Shown: piece after piece, positions 7,996-19,684 of the stretch
Numbering within the stretch: position 1 is the stretch's first letter
Layout: the number at the start of each line of letters is the position of its first letter
From: Gammaproteobacteria bacterium
Lineage (GTDB): Bacteria > Pseudomonadota > Gammaproteobacteria > JABHGC01
Direction: 5' to 3'
DNA length: 64,000 nt
Assembly (NCBI GenBank): GCA_027077805.1
Contig: JALWTS010000044.1
Location: 62,001 to 126,000 of the forward strand
Program-made: the position numbers and the translations under genes
The notes under the pieces: model-generated
What the model saw: the letters and a program-made list of their open reading frames with translations, nothing else
Database searches by the model: none
What the model was told of the DNA's origin: nothing

Positions 7996-9849
7996 CTAAG
8001 CCTTACAAACCACTGGTAATATCATAGTAAATTCCGACCCTTTCCCCTCTTCGCTTTTCACTTCAATACGTCCCCCCATCATATGACATAATTTTTGACT
8101 AATGGCTAATCCTAAGCCCGTGCCACCATAATATTTACTAATGGACTTATCTGCTTGTGTATAGGCATCAAATAATTTATCTAACTGCTGTTCTGAGATA
8201 CCTATCCCTGTATCCGTCACAATAAAATGAATCCATTCACAACCCTCCTCAGAATGTTGATGTCTTACGCTTAAAGTAATCAAACCTTTTTCAGTAAACT
8301 TACAAGCATTGCTTAACAAGTTAAACAAACTTTGTCGTACTCTTGTAATATCGGCATAAAATATGCCGACATCAGAATCGCAATCAATTTGAAACGTATT
8401 ATCCCCCTGTTTTAACAATGGTGGCAACATACTCGCAACTTCATGTACAAATTTTTCAATTTCAATCGCTTCAATGTTTAATTCTAACTTACCTGATTCA
8501 ATTTTAGAAATATCTAAAATATCATTGATTAACTCTAATAAATGCTGACTGGCTTGATAAATTTTTTCCAAATCTTGTCGTAAATCATCATCTTGCGTAC
8601 TTAAGTCTTCTAAAATCATTTCGGTATAACCAATAATCGCAATCACGGGTGTTCTTAATTCATGACTGGTGCTGGCAATCGTCGCTGATTTCGCTTTATT
8701 GGCTAATTCCGCATTTAAGCGAGCAAATGCTTCCGCTTGTCTTGCGGTTTGTAATTCAATAAAGCTATAAACAATAAAGGCCAAAGTTGCCACAAATATG
8801 GGTCCAGCAATCGCTAGAACATAGCCCTGTTCCAAAAATATCCCTGAGATCAAGACTAAACTAATATCCCAAACCACAATGCTCAATAAGCCTAAAACAA
8901 TATTTTTACGAATTACCCAAAATAGCAAAAAACCAACGGCAACTAACCCCCATGACCATAGGGATGATAGGGGTTGAATTAAACCTTGATCCAATGCCGT
9001 TCGTAAAATTTGAGCATAGACCATCACCGCAGGCGCTGAATCATGTTGATTCAACATAACGGGTAAGGGTGTATAAAACTGCTCGGTATTTTCTAAAAAA
9101 TAAGATAATAACACGACTTTGTTTTTAAAATAGGTCTCCAATAGTGCTTGATTACCACGCTGATGCCATTCTAACACTTCATGTAATGGAATATAGTGCA
9201 AAGATTTTCCCAAAGTATAATTAATAAAGCCTGATTGCGGTGATTTGCCAAACATTTGTAATATTTTCACAATCCAATCGTCATCACGGGGCTGATAACG
9301 TCTTAAAATCCTATCACTATCAGGTAGCAGAGTGATATAACCAATATTAGACTGCTCTAAAAATGGCAAAAACTTAGAATAAATAACAGGACGCTCATGC
9401 CCCCTATGATACTGAGGATAGCCTAAAAACAATGGAATTTTTTGCTGTTTTAATTCCGATAAACCACGAAGCAAAGCCTGATCATAACCAGATAAAATCG
9501 CATCATAAGAACGATTCGGCAATGGAATATCCGTTGCCAGCATTTTCACTTGGCTTTTTGCCATAATCTTAAAAAACACCCCCAAATGCTGATGCCATAA
9601 GGCAGGGGGTTCTGGAAATTTTTTAACACTATGACGATCAATCCCTACGATGACTGGATTAAAATCAGTGTCATGGGAATCCAACCACTTCAAAAACTGA
9701 AACTGCTGATCCAAAATCTTTAAATCAGCCAACTCGTCTAATTCCAAGCCATAAAACACTAAACAAAGCAATACAATAAAAAACAAGCCTCCTAAACGAG
9801 TTATAAGTTTTTTAAAATAGACTCTGGGAAATCGTGGTAAATAACGCAT
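7996..9849 (-). CDS. CHASE2-domain sensor histidine kinase
   Basis: This 617-residue membrane histidine kinase has one N-terminal transmembrane helix (residues 15-33), then an extracytoplasmic CHASE2 sensor domain to about residue 290 ('VIVGIDRHSVKKF' and 'VLLSYFLENTEQFYTPLP' fit the family). Three closely spaced helices follow (about 300-370). The cytoplasmic transmitter has H-box 'SHELRTPVIAIIGY' near residue 398, an N box 'NLLSNACKFTEKG', and G boxes 'VTDTGIGISEQQL' and 'GGTGLGLAISQKL'. It ends without a receiver domain, so its response regulator must be encoded elsewhere. It is divergent from tgt by 162 bp. CHASE2 ligands are unknown. Confidence 0.92.
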   Translation of the reverse strand: MRYLPRFPRVYFKKLITRLGGLFFIVLLCLVFYGLELDELADLKILDQQFQFLKWLDSHDTDFNPVIVGIDRHSVKKFPEPPALWHQHLGVFFKIMAKSQVKMLATDIPLPNRSYDAILSGYDQALLRGLSELKQQKIPLFLGYPQYHRGHERPVIYSKFLPFLEQSNIGYITLLPDSDRILRRYQPRDDDWIVKILQMFGKSPQSGFINYTLGKSLHYIPLHEVLEWHQRGNQALLETYFKNKVVLLSYFLENTEQFYTPLPVMLNQHDSAPAVMVYAQILRTALDQGLIQPLSSLWSWGLVAVGFLLFWVIRKNIVLGLLSIVVWDISLVLISGIFLEQGYVLAIAGPIFVATLAFIVYSFIELQTARQAEAFARLNAELANKAKSATIASTSHELRTPVIAIIGYTEMILEDLSTQDDDLRQDLEKIYQASQHLLELINDILDISKIESGKLELNIEAIEIEKFVHEVASMLPPLLKQGDNTFQIDCDSDVGIFYADITRVRQSLFNLLSNACKFTEKGLITLSVRHQHSEEGCEWIHFIVTDTGIGISEQQLDKLFDAYTQADKSISKYYGGTGLGLAISQKLCHMMGGRIEVKSEEGKGSEFTMILPVVCKA

Positions 9850-9914
9850 GGAATTGATAGCGATGAAAACAATGGTTTATTATAACTAAAATCAATCGTA
9901 AGCCAAACTATAAA

Positions 9915-9943
9915 TGTTTGCTAATGACGAAAAGTTGTATAAT
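9915..9943 (+). promoter_or_regulatory. Candidate sigma-70 promoter for tgt-yajC-secDF
   Basis: A perfect TATAAT lies at 9938-9943, with a weak TGTTTG at 9915-9920 as a possible -35 at 17-bp spacing. It is in the 162-bp divergent interval upstream of tgt and would give a leader of about 60 nt. The -35 match is poor, so this rests mainly on the -10 element. Confidence 0.4.
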
Positions 9944-9960
9944 CCCTTATGGTGGATTGA

Positions 9961-11485
<1,525 letters not shown>

Positions 11486-11487
11486 TC

Positions 11488-13356
11488 ATGATTAATCAAT
11501 ACCCTACTTGGAAATATATTGCAATTTTATTATTGATAATAACCTTAGGCTTATATGCCTTGCCCAATTTATATGATGAAGATTATGCCATTCAACTTTC
11601 GCCTAATCGTTCCGTTAAAATTACGGACGAAATTAAAACTAAATTGGAAACGGCGTTACAACAAGCAAATATTGAAATTAAAGCCTCAGAACAATATCCT
11701 GAAAAATTATTGCTACGTTTAAACAGTGAACAAGATCAACTCAAAGCGGTTGAAATACTGAAACACCATCAAGAATTAGGCGATGGTCGTTACACCATTG
11801 CCTTAAACTTAGCCCCAACGACCCCAGCATGGTTACGTTCCTTAAATGCTGAACCTATGTATCTAGGTTTGGACTTGCGTGGCGGAGTACACTTTTTATT
11901 AGAAGTCGATATGCCAGCGGCGATTCGACAAGCATATGAAAGCTATGCAAGCGATATTCGAGCATTGTTAAAAGCGCAAAAAATTCGTTATAAACAAATT
12001 AAATATGACACAAATGCCATTACGATTATATTAAGAAAACGGGAAGATAGACAAAGCACTTTAAGCTTGCTTGAAAAGCAAATGACAGATGTAACGGTCA
12101 AAGAATCGGAACAAGATGGCAAACCCGCACTTATTGTAAAGCTCTCAGAAAGCAAACAAAAAGAAGTGAAAAAATTTGCCTTAGAACAAAATATTACCAC
12201 CTTACGAAATCGGGTGAATGAGCTGGGTGTCGCTGAACCTGTCATTCAACAACAGGGTGAAAATCGCATTGTCGTACAACTCCCCGGCATTCAAGACACG
12301 GCATACGCTAAAAGCATTTTAGGGGCAACTGCAACCCTAGAATTTCGTTTAGTGGATAATCAACATGATGCTTACCAAGCAACTCAAGGCAAAGTGCCAC
12401 TGAATTCTAAGCTTTATTATGATACAGATCGTCGTCCCGTATTATTAAACAAACGAGTCATTGTAACAGGCAATCAAATCATTGATGCCGCCTCAGGGAT
12501 TGAATCCCGCAGTGGCACACCTGCAGTATTTATTACCCTAAATGGCAGTGGTGCGAAAAAAATGAGTGATATTACGGCTAAAAACGTTGGCCAACCAATG
12601 GCAGTGGTATTTATCGAAAAGAAAACTCGGACTAAAATCGTTGATGGCAAAGCGGTCAAAACCTCACGTTTAGTCGAAGAAGTGATTAATGTAGCGACAA
12701 TTCGAGATCATTTAAGCAAACGCTTTCAAATTAGTGGTTTAGATAGCACCCGAGAAGCGCGCAACCTAGCCTTATTATTACGGGCAGGGGCATTAGCAGC
12801 ACCGATTGAAATTGTTGAAGAACGCACGGTTGGTCCTAGCCTAGGTCAAACGAATATTGATCAAGGATTTTTATCTGTGATCTTAGGCTTTGTTTTAGTT
12901 TTAGTATTTATGGCAGGGTATTATCGAGTATTTGGCTTAGTGGCAGATTTAGCCCTAGCAGTTAATTTGGTATTAATGGTAGCAATTTTGTCATTACTAC
13001 AAGCGACCTTAACCTTGCCAGGAATTGCAGGCATTGTATTAACGGTTGGAATGGCAGTGGATGCTAATGTATTAATCTTTGAACGAATACGAGAAGAGCT
13101 GCGTAATGGAAATTCACCACAAGCCAGTATTTATGCGGGTTATGAAAAAGCCTTATCCACGATTACTGATGCTAATATTACCACTTTTATTGCCGCAGTC
13201 GTATTATTTAGCTTTGGAACAGGCCCAATTAAAGGCTTTGCCGTCACCTTATCCATTGGGATTGCTACCTCAATGTTTACCGCAATTATTGGCACTAGGG
13301 CCGTGGTTAATTTAATTTATGGGCATCGTCGAGTGGTCAAAAAACTGGCAATATAA
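11488..13356 (+). CDS. secD: Protein translocase subunit SecD
   Basis: SecD is part of the SecDF proton-driven complex that pulls preproteins through SecYEG on the periplasmic side. The 622-residue protein has one N-terminal membrane helix (residues 9-26) and a long periplasmic P1 region that opens with 'MYLGLDLRGGVHFLLEVD'. Five membrane helices occupy the C-terminal 170 residues, including the family motif 'LTVGMAVDANVLIFERIREE'. Length equals typical gammaproteobacterial SecD. It follows yajC by 2 bp and precedes secF by 17 bp within the conserved operon. Confidence 0.97.
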   Translation: MINQYPTWKYIAILLLIITLGLYALPNLYDEDYAIQLSPNRSVKITDEIKTKLETALQQANIEIKASEQYPEKLLLRLNSEQDQLKAVEILKHHQELGDGRYTIALNLAPTTPAWLRSLNAEPMYLGLDLRGGVHFLLEVDMPAAIRQAYESYASDIRALLKAQKIRYKQIKYDTNAITIILRKREDRQSTLSLLEKQMTDVTVKESEQDGKPALIVKLSESKQKEVKKFALEQNITTLRNRVNELGVAEPVIQQQGENRIVVQLPGIQDTAYAKSILGATATLEFRLVDNQHDAYQATQGKVPLNSKLYYDTDRRPVLLNKRVIVTGNQIIDAASGIESRSGTPAVFITLNGSGAKKMSDITAKNVGQPMAVVFIEKKTRTKIVDGKAVKTSRLVEEVINVATIRDHLSKRFQISGLDSTREARNLALLLRAGALAAPIEIVEERTVGPSLGQTNIDQGFLSVILGFVLVLVFMAGYYRVFGLVADLALAVNLVLMVAILSLLQATLTLPGIAGIVLTVGMAVDANVLIFERIREELRNGNSPQASIYAGYEKALSTITDANITTFIAAVVLFSFGTGPIKGFAVTLSIGIATSMFTAIIGTRAVVNLIYGHRRVVKKLAI

Positions 13357-13373
13357 AACAAAAGGAATAATTT

Positions 13374-14315
13374 ATGCGACTCTTACCTCAAAACCTTAAT
13401 TTTGACTTTTTAAGCAAACGCCTTATGGCGTTTATAGCCTCACTTGTATTAATAATTGCTTCTATTGCGTCATTGGCAATGCAAGGCCTAGAATTAGGCA
13501 TTGATTTTACGGGGGGGACTTTAATTGAAATCCGCTTTCAACAAGCCCCTGATTTAGATAAAATCCGTGAACAATTAGCAAGCGCAGGTTTTAGCCAATT
13601 AACGGTACAAAACTTTGGCAGTGTTAACGATATTTTAATCCGTATTGCCCCTCAAAAACAAACCAGTAATGCAGATTTAAGTGAAAAAGTTATACAACAA
13701 CTTAAACAAGCCATTCATCCAGAATTGGAAGTAAGACGAGTTGAGTTTGTTGGCCCTGAAGTTGGCGATGAACTGACTGAAGATGGCGGTTTAGCAATGT
13801 TATATGCCTTAATTGGTATTTTAATCTATGTGGCATTACGTTTTGAATATCGCTTTGCTTTAGGCTCAGTTGTTGCATTAATACATGATGTTATCATCAC
13901 TTTGGGTGTTTTTTCTTTAACTAGAATTGAATTTGATTTAAGTGTGTTAGCCGCAATTTTAGCGGTAATCGGGTACTCACTTAATGATACCATTGTGGTA
14001 TTTGATCGGATTCGTGAGAATTTTCGTAAAATACGAAAAGGCAATTCACCCACGATTATCAATCGCTCATTAAATCAGACTTTATCCCGAACCTTAATGA
14101 CTTCGATTACCACTTTGTTAGTATTAATGGCTTTATTTTTTGTTGGCGGGGAAAGCATTCACAGCTTTGCAACAGCATTAATTATTGGCGTAGTAGTTGG
14201 AACTTACTCTTCAATTTATATTGCAAGTTCGGTTATTTTAGCTTTAGGCATTAGCAAATCAGACTTGATGATTCCTGAAAAAGAAAATGTTGATGCAGAC
14301 ACGTCAACCGTTTAG
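13374..14315 (+). CDS. secF: Protein translocase subunit SecF
   Basis: SecF (313 residues) partners SecD in the inner membrane. It has one N-terminal helix, the D4-like motif 'LGIDFTGGTLIEIRF' near residue 41, a periplasmic loop, and five C-terminal helices including 'IGYSLNDTIVVFDRIREN'. 'AAAGGAATAATTT' precedes the ATG. Its TAG stop overlaps by four bases (TTAG, 14312-14315) the TAA stop of the small gene on the other strand, so the two transcripts must converge with no spacer and no separate terminator is visible here. Confidence 0.97.
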   Translation: MRLLPQNLNFDFLSKRLMAFIASLVLIIASIASLAMQGLELGIDFTGGTLIEIRFQQAPDLDKIREQLASAGFSQLTVQNFGSVNDILIRIAPQKQTSNADLSEKVIQQLKQAIHPELEVRRVEFVGPEVGDELTEDGGLAMLYALIGILIYVALRFEYRFALGSVVALIHDVIITLGVFSLTRIEFDLSVLAAILAVIGYSLNDTIVVFDRIRENFRKIRKGNSPTIINRSLNQTLSRTLMTSITTLLVLMALFFVGGESIHSFATALIIGVVVGTYSSIYIASSVILALGISKSDLMIPEKENVDADTSTV

Positions 14316-14515
14316 GAGCGATGAGTAACATCGGCTTTGGATTGATGTAATGGTGATGACTTAGGCTTAACATCGACATTAAGATGAATTAATTCAATCT
14401 CCATTGCATCCATCATAGCTTTATCAAGCACCTCAGCTTGAACAACGGTTGCAAGATTGCTTAAAACTCGTTGCATAGTCTGTTCTAATGACTCTAAATC
14501 ATTGGATAATTCCAT
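14312..14515 (-). CDS. Small helical hypothetical protein (67 aa)
   Basis: The start is set by 'AAAGGAGTTTATAATG' (AGGAG, 7 bp before ATG at 14515), which makes this a convincing gene although short. The 67-residue product begins 'MELSNDLESLEQTMQRVLS' and is largely alpha-helical up to residue 50, with heptad-like Leu/Met/Val spacing. The last 18 residues are polar (Lys/Ser/His). It has no signal peptide, membrane helix or cysteines. I do not recognise the family. It converges on secF with a four-base stop-codon overlap and lies downstream of the DUF2059 gene on the same strand, 71 bp away. Confidence 0.6.
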   Translation of the reverse strand: MELSNDLESLEQTMQRVLSNLATVVQAEVLDKAMMDAMEIELIHLNVDVKPKSSPLHQSKADVTHRS

Positions 14516-14586
14516 TATAAACTCCTTTGATGGGTGTATAAGTCTATTATATAGAATTAGAGTCATTAATCTGTTAATCAGTTCAC

Positions 14587-15039
14587 TTATTGATTTGCTC
14601 TAACCTCTTCAGCCAACATCTGTTGCAGTTCACCAATATTATTTTTAACTCGTTGCGCCCCAATTAATGCCCCCTTACTCATTAATTCAGGCACTTTTCG
14701 GATCGCTTTTTGACCTGTCGGTGTTTCATAAAAGGCAATCATATCTTCTAATTCTTCTTGACTAAATTCTTTGGCATAAATGGCAATAATATCGGATTTT
14801 AAACTCTTCCAACTCATATAGCGATCAAAAAACTTAAGAATAGTCGAACGATAGGGTTTTAAATGTGGGGACTGTTTGAGTTGTAAATCTAACATTTGTT
14901 CAGTTGATTGTAATAAAATTGCTTGCATATCAAACAATTCCAACAATTTTTCTGCCGTTTGTTCTGGACTTTCTTCTGCATAGACAGAATAACTAAAAAA
15001 AATACTAATAACAAAAAAAATTTTAGCTAAACTTTTCAT
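14587..15039 (-). CDS. DUF2059 domain-containing periplasmic protein
   Basis: The start at 15039 is supported by 'AAAGGGGTTCCTATG'. The 150-residue product has a signal peptide ('MKSLAKIFFVISIFFSYSVYA', cleavage after residue 21). The mature part is all-helical. 'FYETPTGQKAIRKVPELM' near residues 106-123 is the DUF2059 core motif. Family function is unknown. It lies downstream of the cyd-sqr genes on the same strand but is separated from sqr by a terminator-like hairpin at 15090-15107, so it probably has its own promoter. No cysteines remain in the mature protein. Confidence 0.8.
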   Translation of the reverse strand: MKSLAKIFFVISIFFSYSVYAEESPEQTAEKLLELFDMQAILLQSTEQMLDLQLKQSPHLKPYRSTILKFFDRYMSWKSLKSDIIAIYAKEFSQEELEDMIAFYETPTGQKAIRKVPELMSKGALIGAQRVKNNIGELQQMLAEEVRANQ

Positions 15040-15089
15040 AGGAACCCCTTTATTTAAATTTAGCCAAATTATAGTAAAAATATAAAAAA

Positions 15090-15107
15090 CGGTACATCCT
15101 TGTACCG
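15090..15107 (-). terminator. Rho-independent terminator of the cyd-sqr operon
   Basis: On the minus strand a 7-bp stem CGGTACA/TGTACCG with loop AGGA is followed by TTTTTTATATTTTT, a standard intrinsic terminator. It lies 100 bp past the sqr stop and 51 bp before the DUF2059 start. Two further imperfect hairpins lie between it and sqr. Confidence 0.75.
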
Positions 15108-15122
15108 ATGAAGACAAAAAAA

Positions 15123-15195
15123 CAGGACTTCCTTGTACTGGAGGGGCAATCATTTGGTTTCGATATAGGGACATCCCCTTGGCTGCCCCTATATC
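15123..15195 (-). repeat. Two hairpins between sqr and its terminator
   Basis: At 15162-15195 a 9-bp inverted repeat GATATAGGG/CCCTATATC encloses 16 bases. At 15123-15140 an imperfect one pairs CAGGAC with GTACTG. Both precede the T-tract hairpin on the sqr transcript. They share TCC-TTG loop sequence with the terminator, so they could be degenerate copies of one element or 3'-end stabilising structures. Confidence 0.4.
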
Positions 15196-15206
15196 AATAT
15201 TGCTCA

Positions 15207-16493
<1,287 letters not shown>

Positions 16494-16508
16494 TCATTGC
16501 TTATCATG

Positions 16509-16652
16509 CTAATCCACATTATCATGTGAATCTTGAGTGTCTTTTGCTTGCACGTCATCTAATAAACAGCCTGTTGCTTCCAACCACATGACATTGATAA
16601 TGCCACAAGCACATGCTAATAATAGTCCTAAAATCCATGTAAAATACCACAT
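16509..16652 (-). CDS. cydX: Cytochrome bd oxidase small subunit CydX
   Basis: This 47-residue protein starts 'MWYFTWILGLLLACACGI', almost the same as CydX/YbgT of enteric bacteria, which also begins with an MWYF-WILG helix. CydX is a single-helix subunit needed for stability and activity of cytochrome bd-I. One transmembrane helix spans residues 3-22. 'MWLEATG' and an acidic tail (residues 32-47) face the cytoplasm or membrane surface. It starts 11 bp after the cydB stop and ends 33 bp before sqr. It is too short for routine ORF calling but has the expected position and sequence. Confidence 0.92.
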   Translation of the reverse strand: MWYFTWILGLLLACACGIINVMWLEATGCLLDDVQAKDTQDSHDNVD

Positions 16653-16663
16653 TTCAAATACCT

Positions 16664-17806
16664 TTAATACATCGTTTGTTGATTATCTTCAATGGTTTTT
16701 ACTGTCAAAGTGCCTCTTAAGACTTTATACACCCATCGAGTATAAAGTATAATCAAAGGCAAAAAGAATACCACTGCCCAAAACATTAACATTAATGTCA
16801 TTTGACTGGAGGACGCATCCCAAATAGTTAAACTATGACTAGGATGCGTGGATGAAGGTAATAAAAATGGAAATAAAGTAAACCCAGCCGTCAGAATCAC
16901 CCCAATAATCGCCGTACTACTAAACATAAAGGCAAATTTCGGATGTTTACCTAAAGTAAATAAAATCACAAACGCACCACCAACAGTCCCCCCAATCGGT
17001 GCTAATAACATCCATGAATGTTGTTTGTAATTATACAACCATCCTTGTTCCGTGATTTCTACTAATTTCATCAAAGGATTTAAAGTCTGATTGACATCAG
17101 GAATAAAAGTTAAATGATACGATGGTAATAAAAAAATACTCCAAACGCCCGCAAATACAAACAAAACAATATAGATTACGGCTATCCAACACGTTACTTT
17201 GCGACTACGTTGTAAAATAATATCCTCAGTACGCAATTGTAAATAAGTCGCACCATGCATAATTAACATAGCCAAACTCACGAAACCGGATAATAAAGCA
17301 AATGGATGTAATAATTGCCAAAAACTCCCTGTATAAAATAGGCGTAACTCATCGTTAAAATGAAAGGGAATCCCTAAAAATAAATTCCCAAAGACCACGC
17401 CAAATAAAAATGCAGGAATCGCACTACCACAAAATAATGCCCAATCCCAAGCATTACGCCAAGTTTGATTTTTTAGCTTACTCCGATAATCAAAGCCAAC
17501 AGGACGAAAAAACAAGGCAAATAATAATAATAACATGGCAAAAAATAGCGATGAAAACGCAGTGGCATACACCAAAGGCCAAGCCGCAAATACCGCTCCT
17601 GCGGCTAAAATCAACCAAACTTGATTACCTTCCCAAGTTGGACCAATGACATTAATCAAAACTCGACGTTCCTTATCGTTTTTAGCAATAAACGGCAATA
17701 AAGTACCAATCCCCATGTCAAACCCATCGCTTAGTGCAAAACCAAGCAATAATACGCCTAAAAACAACCACCAAATAATTTTCAAAGTTTCATAATCAAA
17801 TATCAT
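16664..17806 (-). CDS. cydB: Cytochrome bd ubiquinol oxidase subunit II
   Basis: CydB (380 residues; E. coli 379) is the second core subunit of the quinol-oxidising, oxygen-reducing bd oxidase. It begins 'MIFDYETLKIIWWLFLGVLL' and continues with 'GFALSDGFDMGIGTLLPF', the family signature with the proton-pathway Asp residues. 'GPTWEGNQVWLILAAGAVFAAWP' near residue 50 is also diagnostic. About nine membrane helices are visible. The start overlaps the cydA stop by four bases (ATGA), indicating coupling. cydX follows after 11 bp. Confidence 0.97.
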   Translation of the reverse strand: MIFDYETLKIIWWLFLGVLLLGFALSDGFDMGIGTLLPFIAKNDKERRVLINVIGPTWEGNQVWLILAAGAVFAAWPLVYATAFSSLFFAMLLLLFALFFRPVGFDYRSKLKNQTWRNAWDWALFCGSAIPAFLFGVVFGNLFLGIPFHFNDELRLFYTGSFWQLLHPFALLSGFVSLAMLIMHGATYLQLRTEDIILQRSRKVTCWIAVIYIVLFVFAGVWSIFLLPSYHLTFIPDVNQTLNPLMKLVEITEQGWLYNYKQHSWMLLAPIGGTVGGAFVILFTLGKHPKFAFMFSSTAIIGVILTAGFTLFPFLLPSSTHPSHSLTIWDASSSQMTLMLMFWAVVFFLPLIILYTRWVYKVLRGTLTVKTIEDNQQTMY

Positions 17807-19365
17807 GTTTTTGATCCTTGTTGTTCAAAATGATAACGTCCTGTATTTAACGAACTAGGACCTAGTCTAGCATATTTAAACATTAAAAACATTTCAATCA
17901 CTAGCAAAAACGTATAAAAAAAGATAAATCCTGCCAAGCTAAAATACACATCACCCACCGTTAAGCTGGAAACGCTCAAATGAGTTGGTAAAATTCCTGC
18001 GATACTCCAAGGTTGACGCCCCATTTCTGCCACAATCCAACCTGACTCTGCTGCAATCCAAGGCAAAGGAATGGCAAATACCGCCAGATGTAATAACCAA
18101 CGCTTTTGTAACGCTTGGCGTTTAGCACAATAATAAAACGCCATGATAAATAAGAATAGCATTAAAAACCCTGAACCCACCATAAGTCTAAACGCCCAAA
18201 ATAATACTGACACATTAGGAACCGTGTCTAATGCTGCTTGTTTAATCTGCATGTCAGTGGCACCCACCACATTTTGGGTATATTTTTTTAGTAATAAACC
18301 ATAACCGAGATAATCTTTATGTTGTTCAAAGGTTTCCAATACTTCTGGGGTTTGATTTTCTTGCTGTTTTATTTGTTGAAACGCACCATAGGCAATGATT
18401 CCTAAACGAATTTTTTTCTCATTTTCTGCCACTAAATCTTTAATCCCATGCACTTCTTCATCAACGGATCGAGTCGCTATTAAACCAAGTACCCACGGGA
18501 CTTTCACGGCATAATCAGTTGTCATATTCTCTGGATTAGGAATGCCGAATAGGGTGAAAGCAGCGGGTGGTTCCTGGGTTTCCCATTCCGATTCAATCGC
18601 AGCTAGTTTCATTTTTTGCACTTCACCTGTGGTATAACCACTTTCATCGCCTAATACAATCACAGATAATATTGCCGCTAAACCAAAGCCTGATGCCACT
18701 GCAAACGAACGCTGGGCAAATGCCATATCTCGACCTTTAAGTAAATATAAGGCTGAAATTCCTAGCATAAATACCGCACCTGTCACATAACCTGCGGCCA
18801 CAGTATGCACAAATTTCACCTGTGCGACAGGATTAAAAAACACATCCGCAAAACTGGCTAACTCCATGCGCATAGTGATATAATTAAATTCCGTTCCGAC
18901 AGGATTTTGCATCCAAGCATTCGCAATCAAAATCCATAACGCCGATAAATTTGAACCCAAGGCCACTAACCAAGTAACCGTTAAATGCTGTACTTTGCTC
19001 AATCTATCCCAGCCAAAAAAGAATAAACCAATAAAGGTTGATTCCAAAAAAAACGCCATCATGCCTTCAATGGCCAAAGGCACACCAAAAATATCGCCAA
19101 CGTAATGAGAATAATACGCCCAATTCGTTCCAAACTGAAACTCTAAAGTCATGCCAGTAGTAACACCTAAAACAAAATTAATCCCAAAGAGTTTTCCCCA
19201 GAATTTCACCATATCTTTGTAAATAACTTTATTTGTCATTACATAGACAGATTCCATAATTGCCAATAGAAATGACAAACCCAAAGTTAAAGGCACAAAG
19301 AGAAAATGATACATTGCAGTAAGTGCAAATTGCAGACGTGATAAATCAACGACTTCTTCGGTCAT
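17803..19365 (-). CDS. cydA: Cytochrome bd ubiquinol oxidase subunit I
   Basis: CydA (520 residues) carries hemes b558, b595 and d and the quinol site. The N-terminus 'LSRLQFALTAMYHFLFVPLT' contains the heme ligand His. 'GTNWAYYSHYVGDIFG', 'GSNLSALWILIANAWMQNP' and 'VLGDESGY' follow in the expected order. The periplasmic Q loop (about residues 250-390) is the long version found in E. coli-type (L-subfamily) oxidases. 'GRQPWSIAGILPT' lies in the C-terminal half. The ATG is one base after the cydP stop, with AAAAGGA inside the cydP end as ribosome site. bd oxidases of this type are known to resist sulfide, which fits the downstream sqr. Confidence 0.97.
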   Translation of the reverse strand: MTEEVVDLSRLQFALTAMYHFLFVPLTLGLSFLLAIMESVYVMTNKVIYKDMVKFWGKLFGINFVLGVTTGMTLEFQFGTNWAYYSHYVGDIFGVPLAIEGMMAFFLESTFIGLFFFGWDRLSKVQHLTVTWLVALGSNLSALWILIANAWMQNPVGTEFNYITMRMELASFADVFFNPVAQVKFVHTVAAGYVTGAVFMLGISALYLLKGRDMAFAQRSFAVASGFGLAAILSVIVLGDESGYTTGEVQKMKLAAIESEWETQEPPAAFTLFGIPNPENMTTDYAVKVPWVLGLIATRSVDEEVHGIKDLVAENEKKIRLGIIAYGAFQQIKQQENQTPEVLETFEQHKDYLGYGLLLKKYTQNVVGATDMQIKQAALDTVPNVSVLFWAFRLMVGSGFLMLFLFIMAFYYCAKRQALQKRWLLHLAVFAIPLPWIAAESGWIVAEMGRQPWSIAGILPTHLSVSSLTVGDVYFSLAGFIFFYTFLLVIEMFLMFKYARLGPSSLNTGRYHFEQQGSKT

Positions 19366-19366
19366 A

Positions 19367-19528
19367 TTAATTTCCTTTTAAAAAGTGTTTTCCTAATTCA
19401 GTCCCATTAACATCAACAATGGGTACGGAATACACAAAGTAATACCATAATGCCAACAACAGTACGGCTTTTAGTAATAGAACCCAAATAATGTCTTGTG
19501 CAAACGAACTATGCCAGATTTTTTTCAT
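19367..19528 (-). CDS. cydP: CydP-type small membrane protein ahead of cydA
   Basis: This 53-residue ORF has a ribosome site (GAGGGCGATAAATG) and a one-base gap to cydA (TAATATG). The product is a single-pass membrane protein: basic 'MKKIWHSS' start, helix at about residues 12-33 ('DIIWVLLLKAVLLLALWYYF') and a short 'VPIVDVNG' tail. It matches the pattern I recall for the putative bd-oxidase small subunit CydP, which is encoded just before cydA in Pseudomonas- and Xanthomonas-like bacteria. The name is by pattern and position; an unrelated small membrane protein is possible. Confidence 0.75.
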   Translation of the reverse strand: MKKIWHSSFAQDIIWVLLLKAVLLLALWYYFVYSVPIVDVNGTELGKHFLKGN

Positions 19529-19670
19529 TTATCGCCCTCATTCATTTTTTACTTTTTTTAAAGACATAACAAAAATTATGCCATTTTTTTAAATATTTAT
19601 TTTTCATTTATAAAACAAACAATTGAAATAATAAGATTAAAAATAAAATTAATTACTGCTTATTTTTTGA

Positions 19671-19684
19671 TTGATACTTGTCAA
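19671..19684. promoter_or_regulatory. FNR/FixK-type box in the cyd-sqr / PAS divergent promoter
   Basis: The sequence TTGATACTTGTCAA matches the TTGAT-N4-GTCAA FixK-type consensus and 9 of 10 positions of the FNR consensus TTGAT-N4-ATCAA. It lies in the 189-bp interval between cydP and the PAS gene. Its centre is about 40 bp before the PAS start codon, a distance typical for activation at -41.5 if that transcript is leaderless. It could also serve the cyd operon, whose start is about 150 bp away. Confidence 0.6.
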
